This document shows, one piece after another, positions 49,034 to 59,345 of a DNA stretch of 64,000 nucleotides. How positions within the stretch are numbered: position 1 is the first letter of the stretch; every line of letters begins with the position of its first letter. A program made the position numbers and the translations under genes. The DNA comes from Deltaproteobacteria bacterium. GTDB taxonomy: Bacteria; Desulfobacterota; Desulfuromonadia; Desulfuromonadales; Geopsychrobacteraceae. The notes beneath the pieces are model-generated. The model was not told the DNA's origin. It did no database searches and saw only the letters and a program-made list of their open reading frames with translations. Location: positions 41,144-105,143 of the forward strand of contig JAJRRT010000029.1 of assembly GCA_024279255.1 (NCBI GenBank), read 5' to 3'.

Positions 49034-50773
49034 ATGGAGATGGATAGTTTTTCAGGTCTGCTTAATAACGCGGCACTCCTCTTAGCCTTGGGTGTTATTT
49101 ACGATTCCCTGGGGCTGGATGCGATCCGTCGAAAAAATCGGCGTGATCTCCTGTCCGGACTGCTGGTCGGACTGCTGGGTGTCGCCGTTATGCTGACTCC
49201 CTGGAGCCTCAAACCGGGAATTTTCTTCGATACCCGCTGGGTATTGCTCAGCCTCTGTGCGCTCTTTTTTGGTTGGGTTCCAACCCTTATAGCGGTGGTG
49301 ATGACGGTCTCCTTTCGATTATTTCAAGGAGGAACCGGCGCCATTGTCGGTTCCCTGGTGATCCTGGTGACCTCTGGTGTTGGCCTCTACTGGCGTCGGC
49401 TTGAGCATCAGCGTGGCTGGAAGCTGACCTGGTGGAATCTCTATCTATTCGGCCTGCTCGTCCAATTGGCCATGCTGTCCTGCATGCTGCTGATGCCGGC
49501 GGATGTCCGTTTCGAAATTCTTGCTGTCGTAGCGCCCCCCATTCTCCTGATTTATCCACTCGGAACCATGCTGCTCGGTCTGGTCCTGCGTCGACAGCGT
49601 GATCGCAGAAGCGCAGAGGAAGAGCGGATGCAGCTGCAGATTCAGCTGGCGCAAGCCCAGAAGATGGATCTGGTGGGGCAACTGGCGGGCGGAATTGCCC
49701 ATGACTTTAACAATATCCTGACGGTGATATTGGGGCAGGCGGAGATGGCGCATTTACGGCTGGACAATAAACCGCGTCTGGAGAAAGCGATTGTTGAAAT
49801 TCAGAAGGCCGCCCGACGGTCCTCGGACCTGACCCAGCAGCTTTTAGCCTTTGCCCGCAAGCAGGCCATCGACCCGCAGGTTATGGATCTGAATCACAAC
49901 GTGGCGGGCATGTTTAAAATGTTGCGCCGGCTGATCGGCGAGGATATTGAATTGCAGCTTAATGCAGGGGAGAGGTTGTGGAAAGTCAAAATGGATCCCG
50001 GACAGCTGGATCAGGTGTTGACCAATCTGTGTATCAACGCCAGGGACGCTATTGCCGGGCATGGAAAACTGATTATCGAGACCGATAACGTGGTGCTGGA
50101 TGAAAACTGCTGCAGGTTGCGCCCGAACCTGATTCCGGGCGAATACGCAGTCGTTTCCGTTAGCGATAACGGTTGTGGAATGGATGCCGAAACCCGACGG
50201 CAGATATTCGAGCCTTTTTTTACGACCAAAAATGTCGGCGAGGGGACCGGTCTTGGCCTGGCCACCGTGTACGGAATAGTCAAGCAAAACAAGGGCCTTG
50301 TTGATGTCTACAGTGAGCCGGGTCAGGGAACCACCTTCAAATTCTATCTGCCGCGTACAGAAGGTGGCTCGCTGCGTGTGGGACAATCGAGTATGGATCG
50401 GCTGGCGACAGGTGACGAAACAGTATTGTTGGTGGAGGATGATGAGTCGGTCTTGAACCTGACCAAGGAGATGCTAGAAGGTTTGGGTTATCGAGTATTT
50501 GCCGCCGGCGGTTTCAAACAGGCCCTGGAGGTTTCCGCTGGTTTTTCCGGCAGTATAGATCTGCTGCTGACCGATGTGATCATGCCCGATTGTAACGGGT
50601 TGGAGTTGTCCACACAGCTGTTGTCACAGCATCCTGGGATGAAAGTCCTCTACATGTCGGGATATACCGCAGATATTATCGCACAGCACGGTGTTTTGAA
50701 TGAGGGCGTCAAGTTTATCGAGAAACCCTTCTCCCTGCAAAATTTGTCGTTGAAAATCCGCGAGACCGTTTAG
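49034..50773 (+). CDS. LytS-type (5TMR-LYT-like) hybrid histidine kinase
   Basis: The protein of about 579 residues has an N-terminal membrane part of about five helices (residues 10-185, with [21 protein letters not shown]), a short coiled linker, HisKA ([14 protein letters not shown]), HATPase ([34 protein letters not shown]) and a C-terminal receiver ([39 protein letters not shown]). ATG 49034 or 49040 is chosen; the open frame from 48977 has no ribosome binding site. The 5TMR-LYT-type sensor may detect membrane state or small organic molecules. Confidence 0.88.
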   Translation: MEMDSFSGLLNNAALLLALGVIYDSLGLDAIRRKNRRDLLSGLLVGLLGVAVMLTPWSLKPGIFFDTRWVLLSLCALFFGWVPTLIAVVMTVSFRLFQGGTGAIVGSLVILVTSGVGLYWRRLEHQRGWKLTWWNLYLFGLLVQLAMLSCMLLMPADVRFEILAVVAPPILLIYPLGTMLLGLVLRRQRDRRSAEEERMQLQIQLAQAQKMDLVGQLAGGIAHDFNNILTVILGQAEMAHLRLDNKPRLEKAIVEIQKAARRSSDLTQQLLAFARKQAIDPQVMDLNHNVAGMFKMLRRLIGEDIELQLNAGERLWKVKMDPGQLDQVLTNLCINARDAIAGHGKLIIETDNVVLDENCCRLRPNLIPGEYAVVSVSDNGCGMDAETRRQIFEPFFTTKNVGEGTGLGLATVYGIVKQNKGLVDVYSEPGQGTTFKFYLPRTEGGSLRVGQSSMDRLATGDETVLLVEDDESVLNLTKEMLEGLGYRVFAAGGFKQALEVSAGFSGSIDLLLTDVIMPDCNGLELSTQLLSQHPGMKVLYMSGYTADIIAQHGVLNEGVKFIEKPFSLQNLSLKIRETV

Positions 50774-50941
50774 GTTGGGATCGTCTCGTACGGCGACGTA
50801 GAGTCGTCGGCCGAGGTTACGGAACCCGGTGTCTGTACTTATCCCCATGCTCAGCCATCATCAACTCTATTGGACCAGTTCAGTCCATACTTGGTATCCG
50901 CCTATGCGGATAGCAGACAAGCGATTACGGAAAGGTTTTCT

Positions 50942-51367
50942 ATGCAAGAAAAACGTGTGCTCTTCCTCTGTACCGGCAACTCCTGCCGCAGTCAGATGGC
51001 CGATGGCATCATCAATCAGGATTTCGCCGGACAGATTCAGGCCTTCTCCGCTGGCACCGAGCCACATGGACTCAATCCGAAAGCCGTTCAGGTGATGACT
51101 GAGATCGACATCGATATCAGCGCCAACAGTTCGGATCATCTCAGCCAGTATGATGGCCAAAGTTTCGATTATGTGATCACCCTTTGTGGCGATGCCAGTG
51201 ATAAATGTCCGCTTTTTGTCGGTGGAGTCAAACGTCAACATATCGGCTTCGATGATCCTCCTAGAGCCACCGGCACAGACGATGAAGTTCTCAACGTCTA
51301 TCGTCGGGTGCGGGATGAAATCCGTGAGGAGTTGGGGCAATTTTTCAGTCAGGAGCTTGGCAACTGA
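50942..51367 (+). CDS. arsC: Arsenate reductase, low-molecular-weight phosphatase type
   Basis: The 141-residue protein has the P-loop CTGNSCRSQMADGII (first catalytic Cys), the second redox Cys in VITLCGD and third in DKCPLF, and the family end GFDDPPRATGTDDEVL. It reduces arsenate to arsenite with thioredoxin. ATG 50942 with GGAAAGG is favoured over the longer open frame from 50870. No other ars genes lie beside it. Confidence 0.92.
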   Translation: MQEKRVLFLCTGNSCRSQMADGIINQDFAGQIQAFSAGTEPHGLNPKAVQVMTEIDIDISANSSDHLSQYDGQSFDYVITLCGDASDKCPLFVGGVKRQHIGFDDPPRATGTDDEVLNVYRRVRDEIREELGQFFSQELGN

Positions 51368-51584
51368 AAATCGGATGATATCAATGACGCAGAGCCTCAC
51401 TAAAAACTCTCGTTTCGCGATCCTTATCTGACTCTGTGGATATTTGATCCCGCTGATCAACGGGGATGTTCACACCTGTTATAATTATCACTAGATATTT
51501 ACTGTGCAGCGGCTATCGGGAGTCGAATGTGCGCAGAGGTGTTGTAGAGCTTTCCACCTCAGGAACTTCAGGAAAGGGGGCAGT

Positions 51585-52277
51585 ATGGCCGGAGATTCAA
51601 GTTTTTCAATCAGAGACGATGCACGCTTGGCGGCTTGGCATCGACAGGCTCAGGCGCGCAAAGCACAAGGAGGGAGTGAAGGCCCTTGCATTACGATTTC
51701 ACGCGAATTTGGTTGTCAGGCCTATCCTCTGGCAACTGAATTAGCGCGCCGTTTGGGTGAAACCTGGTCTGTGATTGACCGGGAGATTCTAGAGGAAGTG
51801 GCAAGGGTTAGTGGGTTCACGATCGAGAAGATCGAAAAATCTCGTGATACCCCAGCGGTACTTAAATCCATTTTCGCTATGTTTCTCGATGACAGCCACG
51901 CCGAGGAGACTCAGCTGTCTGCCCATCTGCGTCGGGCAATATGTAAATTTGCAACCTCTGGAAACTGCATTATTGTCGGTAGTGGCGGCGCAGTTACGTC
52001 TCCTGAGATGGAGAATATTTTTCATTTGCGACTGGTTGCGCCGCTGGAGTTTCGGATCAATAAGGTCATGACGAGTCGTGGCATGGACAAAGTGCAGGCA
52101 ACTGATTTCGTTAACCTGCATCAGAAACAGCGAGATGATTTTGTTACTCGACTGGCCGGGAGTCGACTTGATGACCCCTTGCATTATCATCTGGTGCTTA
52201 ACAACTGTCGGTTAAATCCCGAGCAAATGGCGGCCATCGTCGTAAAGGCTCTGCAACAGTCGGGTATTTGTAGCTAG
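51585..52277 (+). CDS. Cytidylate-kinase-like family protein
   Basis: The 230-residue protein (ATG 51585 after AAAGGGGGC) has the cytidylate-kinase-like layout: CITISREFGCQAYPLATELA in the P-loop place, WSVIDREILEEVA, then IIVGSGGAV and HLRLVAPLEFRINKVMTSRG. The glycine-rich P-loop is not canonical (EFGCQAYP), as is common in this family. True CMP kinase activity is uncertain. Confidence 0.8.
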   Translation: MAGDSSFSIRDDARLAAWHRQAQARKAQGGSEGPCITISREFGCQAYPLATELARRLGETWSVIDREILEEVARVSGFTIEKIEKSRDTPAVLKSIFAMFLDDSHAEETQLSAHLRRAICKFATSGNCIIVGSGGAVTSPEMENIFHLRLVAPLEFRINKVMTSRGMDKVQATDFVNLHQKQRDDFVTRLAGSRLDDPLHYHLVLNNCRLNPEQMAAIVVKALQQSGICS

Positions 52278-52319
52278 TTTGTCTGTGCCTGCCGAGCAGT
52301 ATGGCAAGGAGTGGGTTGC

Positions 52320-54191
52320 TTAGAGAGAACCCTGGCTGATTGCTGCTTGCTGCGTCGCAGATTGAGTTCGCAATGGCGCCTGTTGTGAATGAACTGCGAG
52401 TTTGAAGCGTTGGAGCAAACCTTTCATCTGTGCAGCTTGGGACGACAATTCCTCGCTGGTAGCGGCGCTCTCTTCGGCGCCAGCGGTGTTCTGTTGAATC
52501 ACCTGATCGATCTGGGAGAGTCCGATATTGACCTGATCGATCCCTTCCGCCTGTTGGTTACTGGCATTGGCAATCTCTTCTGCAAGATCTGAAACCTTGG
52601 TTATACCTGCAACAATTTGATTTAATGCCTCAGAGGTTTGGATCGCTATACCGCTGCCGTTATTGGTTTTTTGTACTGAACTTTCGATAAGGGTAGTGGT
52701 TTCCTGCGCGGCTTTAGCACTGCGGGCAGCAAGGTTACGAACTTCTTCAGCAACGACAGCAAAGCCTTTGCCATGTTGGCCGGCGCGGGCCGCCTCGACC
52801 GCAGCATTGAGTGCCAGCAGGTTGGTCTGAAAGGCGATTTCATCAATAACCTTGATGATCTTGCCGATGCTCTGTCCAGCATCTTCTATTTCGGCCATCG
52901 CAGCGACCATTTTTTTCATTTGATCGTTACCGCGCTCTGCCAGAGTATGGGTCTCACTTGAAAGGTTATTGGCTTGCTCGGCATTTTTAGCACTTAGTCT
53001 GGTCTGCCCTGCGATTTCGCTCATGCTGGCGCTAATTTCTTCAAGTGAGGCTGCGGATTCGCTGGCACCTTGAGAGAGAGACTGACTACTGTCGGCAATC
53101 TGGACGCTGTTGTTCGCGATCTGGCCACTGGCATCCTGGATCTCGTTTAACACGGTGCTCATTTCCTGCGCCATCTTCTTAAGAGCACTGCGAACCAGGT
53201 CCTGACTGTCTCTGGGCTCGACTTGATGTGAAAAATCTCCATTACCCATCTGTTGCAGAGTGCTGACGATCTCATGTTCCAGATCATCTGCAAACTCATT
53301 GAGTGCACGTGCCATAGTCCCGAACTCATCACTACGTTTCGTATCTGCCAGTCGCGTTGAAACTCGTCCTAAACGCAGTGCACGCGCCATATCAACAGTT
53401 CGCTGTAGGGGAATGACAAGGCTGCGAGCAAAAAGGCTGAAGATGATTCCAAGTACGATCAGGGTGATGACAAAGGTTGTGAATAGGCCGAGATTGGCGG
53501 CATGGGTCTTATCCGACAGGCCTTTACGGGTTGCAAGGTTTTCATCCTCGGACTTTTTAAGTGCTGTTTGTAACAGGGTGCGTGACTCTGCAACACGCGC
53601 AATGCTTTGATCGGTTAACTCTTTAATGTTTCGTGAGATAAAGAAATACATCCCGGCTAAAGAGACTGAAATCTCCCCTAGCTTTTTAATCTGTTCGTCT
53701 GATTTTGCTTGCAGGCCGTAAAGCTCTGGAAGCTCAAACTCAAGCAGAGTCGCTACGTCGTCAAAGTTGGTGACAGTGACCTCTCCCAGAGTTTTTTTGG
53801 TTCCCTTGATCAATCTTTCACTGCCTGGTACCTGGTTGATAATCAAGGCATCTTTGGCTAGTTGGCGAGCCTGTTGAAGAATCTTTTCTTCGCTGAGCCC
53901 TTTACGTTGACCGGAGATAACGGCTTGTTGAAGTTCTATGAGGTTGCGATTGAGATCACCAAGAATTCGTGCCTGTTCCTGACTCGCTAAAGCCTGGTCA
54001 TAGGTTGCTACTAACTGTGCGCGGGTCTGCTCACCGCGGCCAAGGCTCTGCCGGGCTGCCTGGTCGATTTGATGAGTTGAGCGATATCCAATGCCTCCCA
54101 AAAACAGCAGTCCAATGAGGCCAAGAGTCCCGATAATCATTACTTTGTGAACGAGACGAAACTGAAAACTGTGCGATGATGCAACCGGCAT
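52320..54191 (-). CDS. Methyl-accepting chemotaxis protein
   Basis: The 623-residue receptor has an N-terminal membrane helix ([20 protein letters not shown]), a periplasmic four-helix-type sensor (about 40-240), a second membrane helix ([18 protein letters not shown]), HAMP, and the signalling hairpin with the tip [22 protein letters not shown] 54191 with CAGGAG upstream is chosen over an earlier start. No C-terminal CheR-binding pentapeptide is present. The ligand is unknown. Confidence 0.93.
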   Translation of the reverse strand: MPVASSHSFQFRLVHKVMIIGTLGLIGLLFLGGIGYRSTHQIDQAARQSLGRGEQTRAQLVATYDQALASQEQARILGDLNRNLIELQQAVISGQRKGLSEEKILQQARQLAKDALIINQVPGSERLIKGTKKTLGEVTVTNFDDVATLLEFELPELYGLQAKSDEQIKKLGEISVSLAGMYFFISRNIKELTDQSIARVAESRTLLQTALKKSEDENLATRKGLSDKTHAANLGLFTTFVITLIVLGIIFSLFARSLVIPLQRTVDMARALRLGRVSTRLADTKRSDEFGTMARALNEFADDLEHEIVSTLQQMGNGDFSHQVEPRDSQDLVRSALKKMAQEMSTVLNEIQDASGQIANNSVQIADSSQSLSQGASESAASLEEISASMSEIAGQTRLSAKNAEQANNLSSETHTLAERGNDQMKKMVAAMAEIEDAGQSIGKIIKVIDEIAFQTNLLALNAAVEAARAGQHGKGFAVVAEEVRNLAARSAKAAQETTTLIESSVQKTNNGSGIAIQTSEALNQIVAGITKVSDLAEEIANASNQQAEGIDQVNIGLSQIDQVIQQNTAGAEESAATSEELSSQAAQMKGLLQRFKLAVHSQQAPLRTQSATQQAAISQGSL

Positions 54192-54325
54192 AAAGAACTC
54201 CTGTCTGGGATAGATATTAAACAAAATCTAACAAACCAAGGATAATATGCAAGCTCTACAATGATTGTTTCTGAATATTGAAATGTATTGCTGGAGATTT
54301 TTTTGCTACGTTTTATGCTCGGGAA

Positions 54326-55612
54326 TTATTTGATAGCGACCCTAAGCTGATGGGTCGAGCAGCTGAGGCAGGGGTCGTAGGAACGGATCAGGGTTTCAAC
54401 GCGTTGTTTGAGTTGCTCGTCGGGCAGATCGAGCAGGTCAGGTAACAGAGTTTCGATATCAGCTTCAATGCTGGCGAGGTTTTGTGCCGTTGGAATGATG
54501 CAATCTGCCGATTCGAGTAAACCGTCTCGATCATATGTGTAGGCATGAAACAACAACCCGCGTGGGGCTTCTACCGCCGCAACTCCTTGTCCACCGCCCT
54601 TCGGCATGGCAGTTGTGCGTGCGCCGATATAACTATGCAGCAACAGATCATCAATGGCATGAATCGTCTCTTCAACAAAATGGATGACTTCGATCAGACG
54701 AGCCTTGAGTCCATGGAAGGGGTTATCGGTCTCAGGGTCCATCTGCAGGGCAGTAGTGACCTTTTTCGCCATCGGCGACAGATGGCTGTAGCTGTTCTTG
54801 ACCCGTGCCAGAGCACCGACACAGTAGTGACCGCGTTCGGTACGCGCCATCTTGGCGGTTGAGTGGGGCACAATATATTCATCGATAGACGCTTTGAACT
54901 CTGTAACACTCTGATCGATTCCGCAACTACTGATCACGCGTTCCGCGTGCAGCGGGTACTGACCGGTCTCCTTAAGGCAGACCTGTTCCGCCGGACGAGA
55001 AAATTCAGGGAATTCGAACCCCGCAAAGAGTTCAACGGTGGCCTCAAGGTCAGGCAGGGCATCGACCAGATCCTGACGTAACTGTTTGAGATCGCTTGCT
55101 TCGGGGAGTGCAGAGAAACCGCCGATCGCCGTAGTCACCGGGTGAATTGCGCGCCCGCCGATCAGTTCACAGATTCGGTTGGCGGTGCGTTTCAGACGCA
55201 GGGCGCGACTGAACAGATCACTACGTTGATTGAGCAGTTGGAAGATGCTGGGAATGCCCAGATAATCGGGAGCAGCCATAAAGTAGAGCTGTAACAGGTG
55301 GCTCTGTAGAATTTCACCCTGGCTGAGTAGGCGGCGGAGTATTTTTGCGCGCGGGTCAGTTTCGATACCCAGAGCATTTTCGGTCGCCATTAACGAAGCC
55401 ATGGTATGTGAAATTGAACAGACCCCGCAGACCCGCGCAACAATCGGTGCGATGTCGCTGAAATGGCGACCCTTAAGGAGTGCTTCAAAAAAACGTGGTG
55501 ACTCGACGACTTCGAGGTGACAAGATTCAATCTTGCCCGCTTGTTTGTCGATGACCAGATGCGCGTGACCTTCGATGCGGGTCAGATGGTTGAGTGTGAT
55601 TTTGCGGCTCAT
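54326..55612 (-). CDS. NiFe hydrogenase large subunit, group 3b-like (alpha)
   Basis: The 428-residue catalytic subunit has the N-terminal nickel motif RVCGVCSISH and the C-terminal DPCLSCSTHQLRV that complete the Ni-Fe site, plus NHLTRIEGHAHL. The short length and sequence around these motifs fit cytoplasmic group 3 (sulfhydrogenase/F420-non-reducing type) enzymes rather than the 550-residue periplasmic type. There is no maturation protease cleavage tail after STHQLRVAIK beyond a few residues. It follows the delta subunit with a TAATG overlap. Confidence 0.92.
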   Translation of the reverse strand: MSRKITLNHLTRIEGHAHLVIDKQAGKIESCHLEVVESPRFFEALLKGRHFSDIAPIVARVCGVCSISHTMASLMATENALGIETDPRAKILRRLLSQGEILQSHLLQLYFMAAPDYLGIPSIFQLLNQRSDLFSRALRLKRTANRICELIGGRAIHPVTTAIGGFSALPEASDLKQLRQDLVDALPDLEATVELFAGFEFPEFSRPAEQVCLKETGQYPLHAERVISSCGIDQSVTEFKASIDEYIVPHSTAKMARTERGHYCVGALARVKNSYSHLSPMAKKVTTALQMDPETDNPFHGLKARLIEVIHFVEETIHAIDDLLLHSYIGARTTAMPKGGGQGVAAVEAPRGLLFHAYTYDRDGLLESADCIIPTAQNLASIEADIETLLPDLLDLPDEQLKQRVETLIRSYDPCLSCSTHQLRVAIK

Positions 55613-56340
55613 TATTCCTCACCGATATTAAAAGTGCGGTACTGCTCGAGAATGTCCTGCACTGTCAGGCCGTGCTCTTCAAGGACCTTATGGTAGGGGC
55701 TGGTACGCGGATTGTCGACCAACCCGCGGCAACCGCGGCAACGATCTCCTCCTTCGATACAGATTGCCCGACAGCCGGCTCGCGTCACCGGGCCCAGACA
55801 GATTTCGCCGAAATCAAAGCTGCAGGGGTATTCGGCCAGCTTACATTCTACACAGACTGCAAAATTCGGCAGATCAGGCTCGCGCTCAAGCAAGAGCGCC
55901 TGCAAGATCGCCAGAAACTCACGGCCGTCGATGGGGCAGCCGGGGATGCGATAATCAACCTGAACGACTTTATGCAGAGGCAAGGGCGTCTCGGTGAGCA
56001 GATGTTCTGCATCACTGCCATAGACCTGTTGGCGCAATGCGGCAACATCCTGATTGCTGGCCAGCAGGTTGACCCCGCCATTGTCGGCGCAGGCGCCAAG
56101 AGCGACCAGGGTTTTCGTCCGTTTGCGGATCTTCTGCAGCCGGTCACGATCTTGCTGGCGGGTTATGCTCCCTTCGATAAAGGCGATATCGAGTTCTTTG
56201 ACTTCTTCTGACATCAGTTCTCGAAATTCGACCACTTCGACCAGTTGCAGAACCTGTAGCAGGTCATCTTCGAGATTCATGACAGTCAGCTGGCACCCCT
56301 CGCAGCCGGTAAAGTCGAAAAAACCGATTCTGGTCTTCAT
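55612..56340 (-). CDS. NiFe hydrogenase small subunit, group 3b-like (delta)
   Basis: The 242-residue subunit carries electrons from the NiFe site through Fe-S clusters. Visible parts are RIGFFDFTGCEGCQLTV, ALGACADNGGVN, YRIPGCPIDGREF and CVECKLAEYPCSF, with further Cys in GVTRAGCRAICIEGGDRCRG-like sequence. ATG 56340 is chosen; the longer frame from 56478 overlaps the end of the upstream gene. It lies between the fused beta-gamma gene and the alpha gene. Confidence 0.92.
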   Translation of the reverse strand: MKTRIGFFDFTGCEGCQLTVMNLEDDLLQVLQLVEVVEFRELMSEEVKELDIAFIEGSITRQQDRDRLQKIRKRTKTLVALGACADNGGVNLLASNQDVAALRQQVYGSDAEHLLTETPLPLHKVVQVDYRIPGCPIDGREFLAILQALLLEREPDLPNFAVCVECKLAEYPCSFDFGEICLGPVTRAGCRAICIEGGDRCRGCRGLVDNPRTSPYHKVLEEHGLTVQDILEQYRTFNIGEE

Positions 56341-56380
56341 CGTTGGTACTTTCGTAAGAAAGCAAAAGAGGGAGTGATCA

Positions 56381-58213
56381 TCATCTCTCAATCGCCTCAG
56401 CCAGATGTTTGACGCTGCTGTAGGGGAAGATCGGGCCACATTCACAAACACAGATGTTGTTGATACGGCATTTCCCACATTTTCCCAGGCCGCATTTCAT
56501 ATGTCGTTCAAGGTTGAGATAGATATCTTCGTCGGCCAACCCCAATCGGAAGAGCAGCGGGTTGATCTGACGGTACATTTCGGCTGGTCCTGAAACGGCA
56601 GCAATTGTTCGACTTGCATTGATATCAAGATCACGAAACAGATAGCTGACATCGACAGCCGGGATTCCCCAGCTGTTATTTTGTTCGTTGACTGCAAAGC
56701 GGCAGTCGATAAGCCCTGAGTGATGCCACTCGAGCAAGTCCTCATGGAAGAGTAGGGACTCGATAGATCTGGCACCGCACAACAGGGTGATCCGGCCATA
56801 ATTGTCGCGCTGGGCCAACAGCGAAAGCATCAGTGAACGTAGGGCAATCAACCCACGACCACCTGCGATCAGGAGCAGGTCTTTCCCCTGCATTTTATCC
56901 ACCGGGTAGCCGTTGCCAAAGGGACCGCGGATACCGATGCTGTCACCAGTTCGCACCCGGTGCAGTGCTTGAGTCAATGCTCCCGCGCGTCGAACGACCA
57001 GCTCTATTTCATTACTGTCATCTGATGGCGAGGCGATAGAGAAGGGAGCTTCTCCTAAGCCGAAAACTGAAATCTGTAAAAAGCTGCCCGGTTGAAAACT
57101 GAAATTATTTGGGACCCTCAGACGGAAGAGGCGATCCTCAGCTGAGATCGCTTCGATCCGTTCGACCTTGGCCATCTGCGGTTGATATTCACTGCCGGGG
57201 CTGGTGGCGAGTTGTTGTTGCGGAGTCTGGCTGAAAAGCTCGTTCAACACCTCGGTTGGCTTGATTTTGGCCAGACATTCGCGGCTGCAACGGCCACAGC
57301 CGACGCAGGCTGTGCGCTGATGCTGGTCCCACAGATATTTGTATTTGCGGTAGAAGCGGTGCCGCTGACGATCGGATTGGCTTGAGCGAAAGTTGTCGCC
57401 ATTGTTGACCTTGGCAAATTGGTCGAATTGGCAGCTATCCCAGGTACGGACGCGTTGTCCTTCTTTGAGATCCAGTTCCAGTTTATCCTGTACGTTGAAG
57501 CAGTAACAACTGGGGCAGAGCAGGGTACAGCTTCCACAACCCAGGCAGTCCTGGCCGAGTTTTTTCCAGATCGGATCCTCGTAGGCATCCTTCATCAGCA
57601 GTGGTAATGATTCGGTCGGGAATTGCAGATGGCTGCTGCATTGTTTGACTTGCAGCGCCAATGGGGCCTCATGCGAGCCCGCCATGGTTTCCGGAGCATG
57701 ATCAGCAAGCAGTTGACGTCCTTGGGCACTGCCGGTTTGAACCAGATATTTGTCATCACGGCGATGGAAAAAGAGATCGAATCCGCTGGAAATTCGATCT
57801 GTGCCGAGGCTGGTGCAGAAGCAGTGATCATCCGGGACGCAATCAACACCAATCAACAGAGTTGCCTCGCGTTTGGCGCGGTAGGCGCTATCGGTCTCCC
57901 CTTCGAACAGGCAATCATCGAGAATCTTGACCGCATGTAAATCGCAGGGGTGCATACCGAAGATAATGCGTGGCGGCGCGGCACTCTCAGCCTCAAGTAA
58001 GACGTTTCCGTCGAGCTTGAAACGGAAGAGTTCATCCCAATGCGGGAAGAGGAATTTCTTAGGTGAATGGACCGATGGGGGGAATTCAAGCTCAAGGTCG
58101 GCGGCGTCGCTTAGTGTCCCCAGGGTGATCCGACCTTTTTTACGGCGTGGAGCGACAAGGTCATAGGACTGCATCAATGCCCGCGCAAAACGTAAAATTT
58201 CTGCCTGATTCAT
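56381..58213 (-). CDS. Fused hydrogenase beta-gamma subunit (Fe-S plus FAD/NAD-binding)
   Basis: The 610-residue protein joins two subunits that are usually separate in group 3b hydrogenases. The first part (about 1-340) matches the beta subunit with two ferredoxin-type clusters (CLGCGSCTLLCPSCYCF and CVGCGRCSRECLAKI). The second (about 350-610) matches the gamma subunit: flavin site RVPNNFSFQPGSFLQISVFG, NAD site LLIAGGRGLIALRSLMLSLL, and a C-terminal cluster CGLGKCGKCRINNICVCECG. ATG 58213 is chosen because a promoter (58350-58379) starts transcription near 58343, which rules out the open start at 58348. ATG 58330 remains possible. It exchanges electrons with NAD(P)H. Confidence 0.9.
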   Translation of the reverse strand: MNQAEILRFARALMQSYDLVAPRRKKGRITLGTLSDAADLELEFPPSVHSPKKFLFPHWDELFRFKLDGNVLLEAESAAPPRIIFGMHPCDLHAVKILDDCLFEGETDSAYRAKREATLLIGVDCVPDDHCFCTSLGTDRISSGFDLFFHRRDDKYLVQTGSAQGRQLLADHAPETMAGSHEAPLALQVKQCSSHLQFPTESLPLLMKDAYEDPIWKKLGQDCLGCGSCTLLCPSCYCFNVQDKLELDLKEGQRVRTWDSCQFDQFAKVNNGDNFRSSQSDRQRHRFYRKYKYLWDQHQRTACVGCGRCSRECLAKIKPTEVLNELFSQTPQQQLATSPGSEYQPQMAKVERIEAISAEDRLFRLRVPNNFSFQPGSFLQISVFGLGEAPFSIASPSDDSNEIELVVRRAGALTQALHRVRTGDSIGIRGPFGNGYPVDKMQGKDLLLIAGGRGLIALRSLMLSLLAQRDNYGRITLLCGARSIESLLFHEDLLEWHHSGLIDCRFAVNEQNNSWGIPAVDVSYLFRDLDINASRTIAAVSGPAEMYRQINPLLFRLGLADEDIYLNLERHMKCGLGKCGKCRINNICVCECGPIFPYSSVKHLAEAIER

Positions 58214-58349
58214 TGCCAGCCAGAGAGTCTCATCCTGTGAGTCATGTTGAGTTGTTCGGGATAGGTCTGCAGGCACGAATATTAAAACCACAAAGAGGAA
58301 AATTTCGTATACGCTCCGGTACTTTATCATACTGCCGGACTCGGGCATG

Positions 58350-58379
58350 AGTATACGCCGTGGACGCTTTTAGGGTCAA
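58350..58379 (-). promoter_or_regulatory. Promoter of the group 3b-like hydrogenase operon
   Basis: TTGACC (58374-58379) and TATACT (58350-58355) are separated by 18 bases on the minus strand. The rest of the 58214-58652 spacer shows no gene; the plus-strand promoter of the WYL-like gene is presumably in it. Confidence 0.6.
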
Positions 58380-58652
58380 CTTGAAGGGGAACGTTTCCAG
58401 TGGAAGTTGTCTTCATTGATATGAGTCTGCAACTGCAGGTATTAATCAGGGCATGTTATGTCAGGGAACTTTTCTGCGAAGCAGTGCGGATAAAGAAGCT
58501 GCTTGTATATGTTTTGGAGGAATCCAGATGTGTTCTGTTGGTCAGATAAAACTAATAAATTCATATTTTACAGATACTTGTTTTGTGTTTGCTAAATGAT
58601 ATAAGGTTAGTTCGGTTGCAGTCGGGCAAATGAAGAATTTGAGGAGGGGTTG

Positions 58653-58904
58653 ATGAACGTAGAAACTATTATTGCTAATGCCGGGCGGCGGAATCTGACC
58701 GTGCGGTTAAAGGTTGAGATGCAAAAGGGACAAGTTGAAGCTTTTGAAGTTGAGGCTTATGGCCGTAAGCAAAAGGGGGGAGTCCAGATGATTTTCTGTC
58801 TTGATGTTAAGAGCTTTGAATACAAGAACATTGATCTGTCTCTGATCCGTTCGGCTGAAATGACTCACCGGATGTTTAAGCCGCGCTTTCCGATCGATTT
58901 CTGA
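58653..58904 (+). CDS. Small WYL-like protein
   Basis: The 83-residue protein starts at ATG 58653 (AGGAGGGG upstream). The arrangement LTVRLKVEMQKGQVEAFEVE, AYGRKQKGGVQMIFCLDV, then KNIDLSLIRSAEMTHRMF resembles a single WYL domain, which usually senses ligands or nucleic acid in regulators. No HTH is attached. The assignment is tentative. A terminator follows. Confidence 0.6.
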   Translation: MNVETIIANAGRRNLTVRLKVEMQKGQVEAFEVEAYGRKQKGGVQMIFCLDVKSFEYKNIDLSLIRSAEMTHRMFKPRFPIDF

Positions 58905-58960
58905 ACCATCAATTTGAGAAATTGTGAGGAGTTCGATAAAGATCGACAGGTTCATAGAAG

Positions 58961-58990
58961 GAATCGTCCCGTAAAGGGGCGATTTTTTTG
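58961..58990 (+). terminator. Terminator after the WYL-like gene
   Basis: AATCGTCCC-GTAAA-GGGGCGATT with a run of seven T. The following about 350 bases up to the chemoreceptor gene contain no gene I can recognise. Confidence 0.88.
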
Positions 58991-59345
58991 TGATTCGCTA
59001 CTCTGCTGCGTCCTGGCTTAGGTGACGGTCGCTGTCTCTCTCGACGTGATCGTCTGGAGTCTTGTTTAATAAACATGAATAGAACAATTTTGTGTTTTTT
59101 CCCCTCCCTCTTGAGTTATTAAGATTTTCTGATATTTTTATCAGACGTGAAATGAAGATAATCTCATCATGACTCCTCCTCTTGTCTGTTTTCATTTCTT
59201 ACTCCCGATTCTACTTGAAAAGCTCTCCTTTCTCCCTGGGGTTGGAATAGGCAGAGTCATCTACTGCGGAGACGGCATTCGAATGGCTTGATTCTTAAGC
59301 AACGGCAACCGGGTAGCACCTTGGGAAATCAAATTGGGGGCAGTG

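Noticed and set aside
58380..59345. Possible c-di-GMP (GEMM) riboswitch upstream of the chemoreceptor
   Set aside because: I could not find the conserved GEMM core or its hairpins; only a plain terminator is seen.
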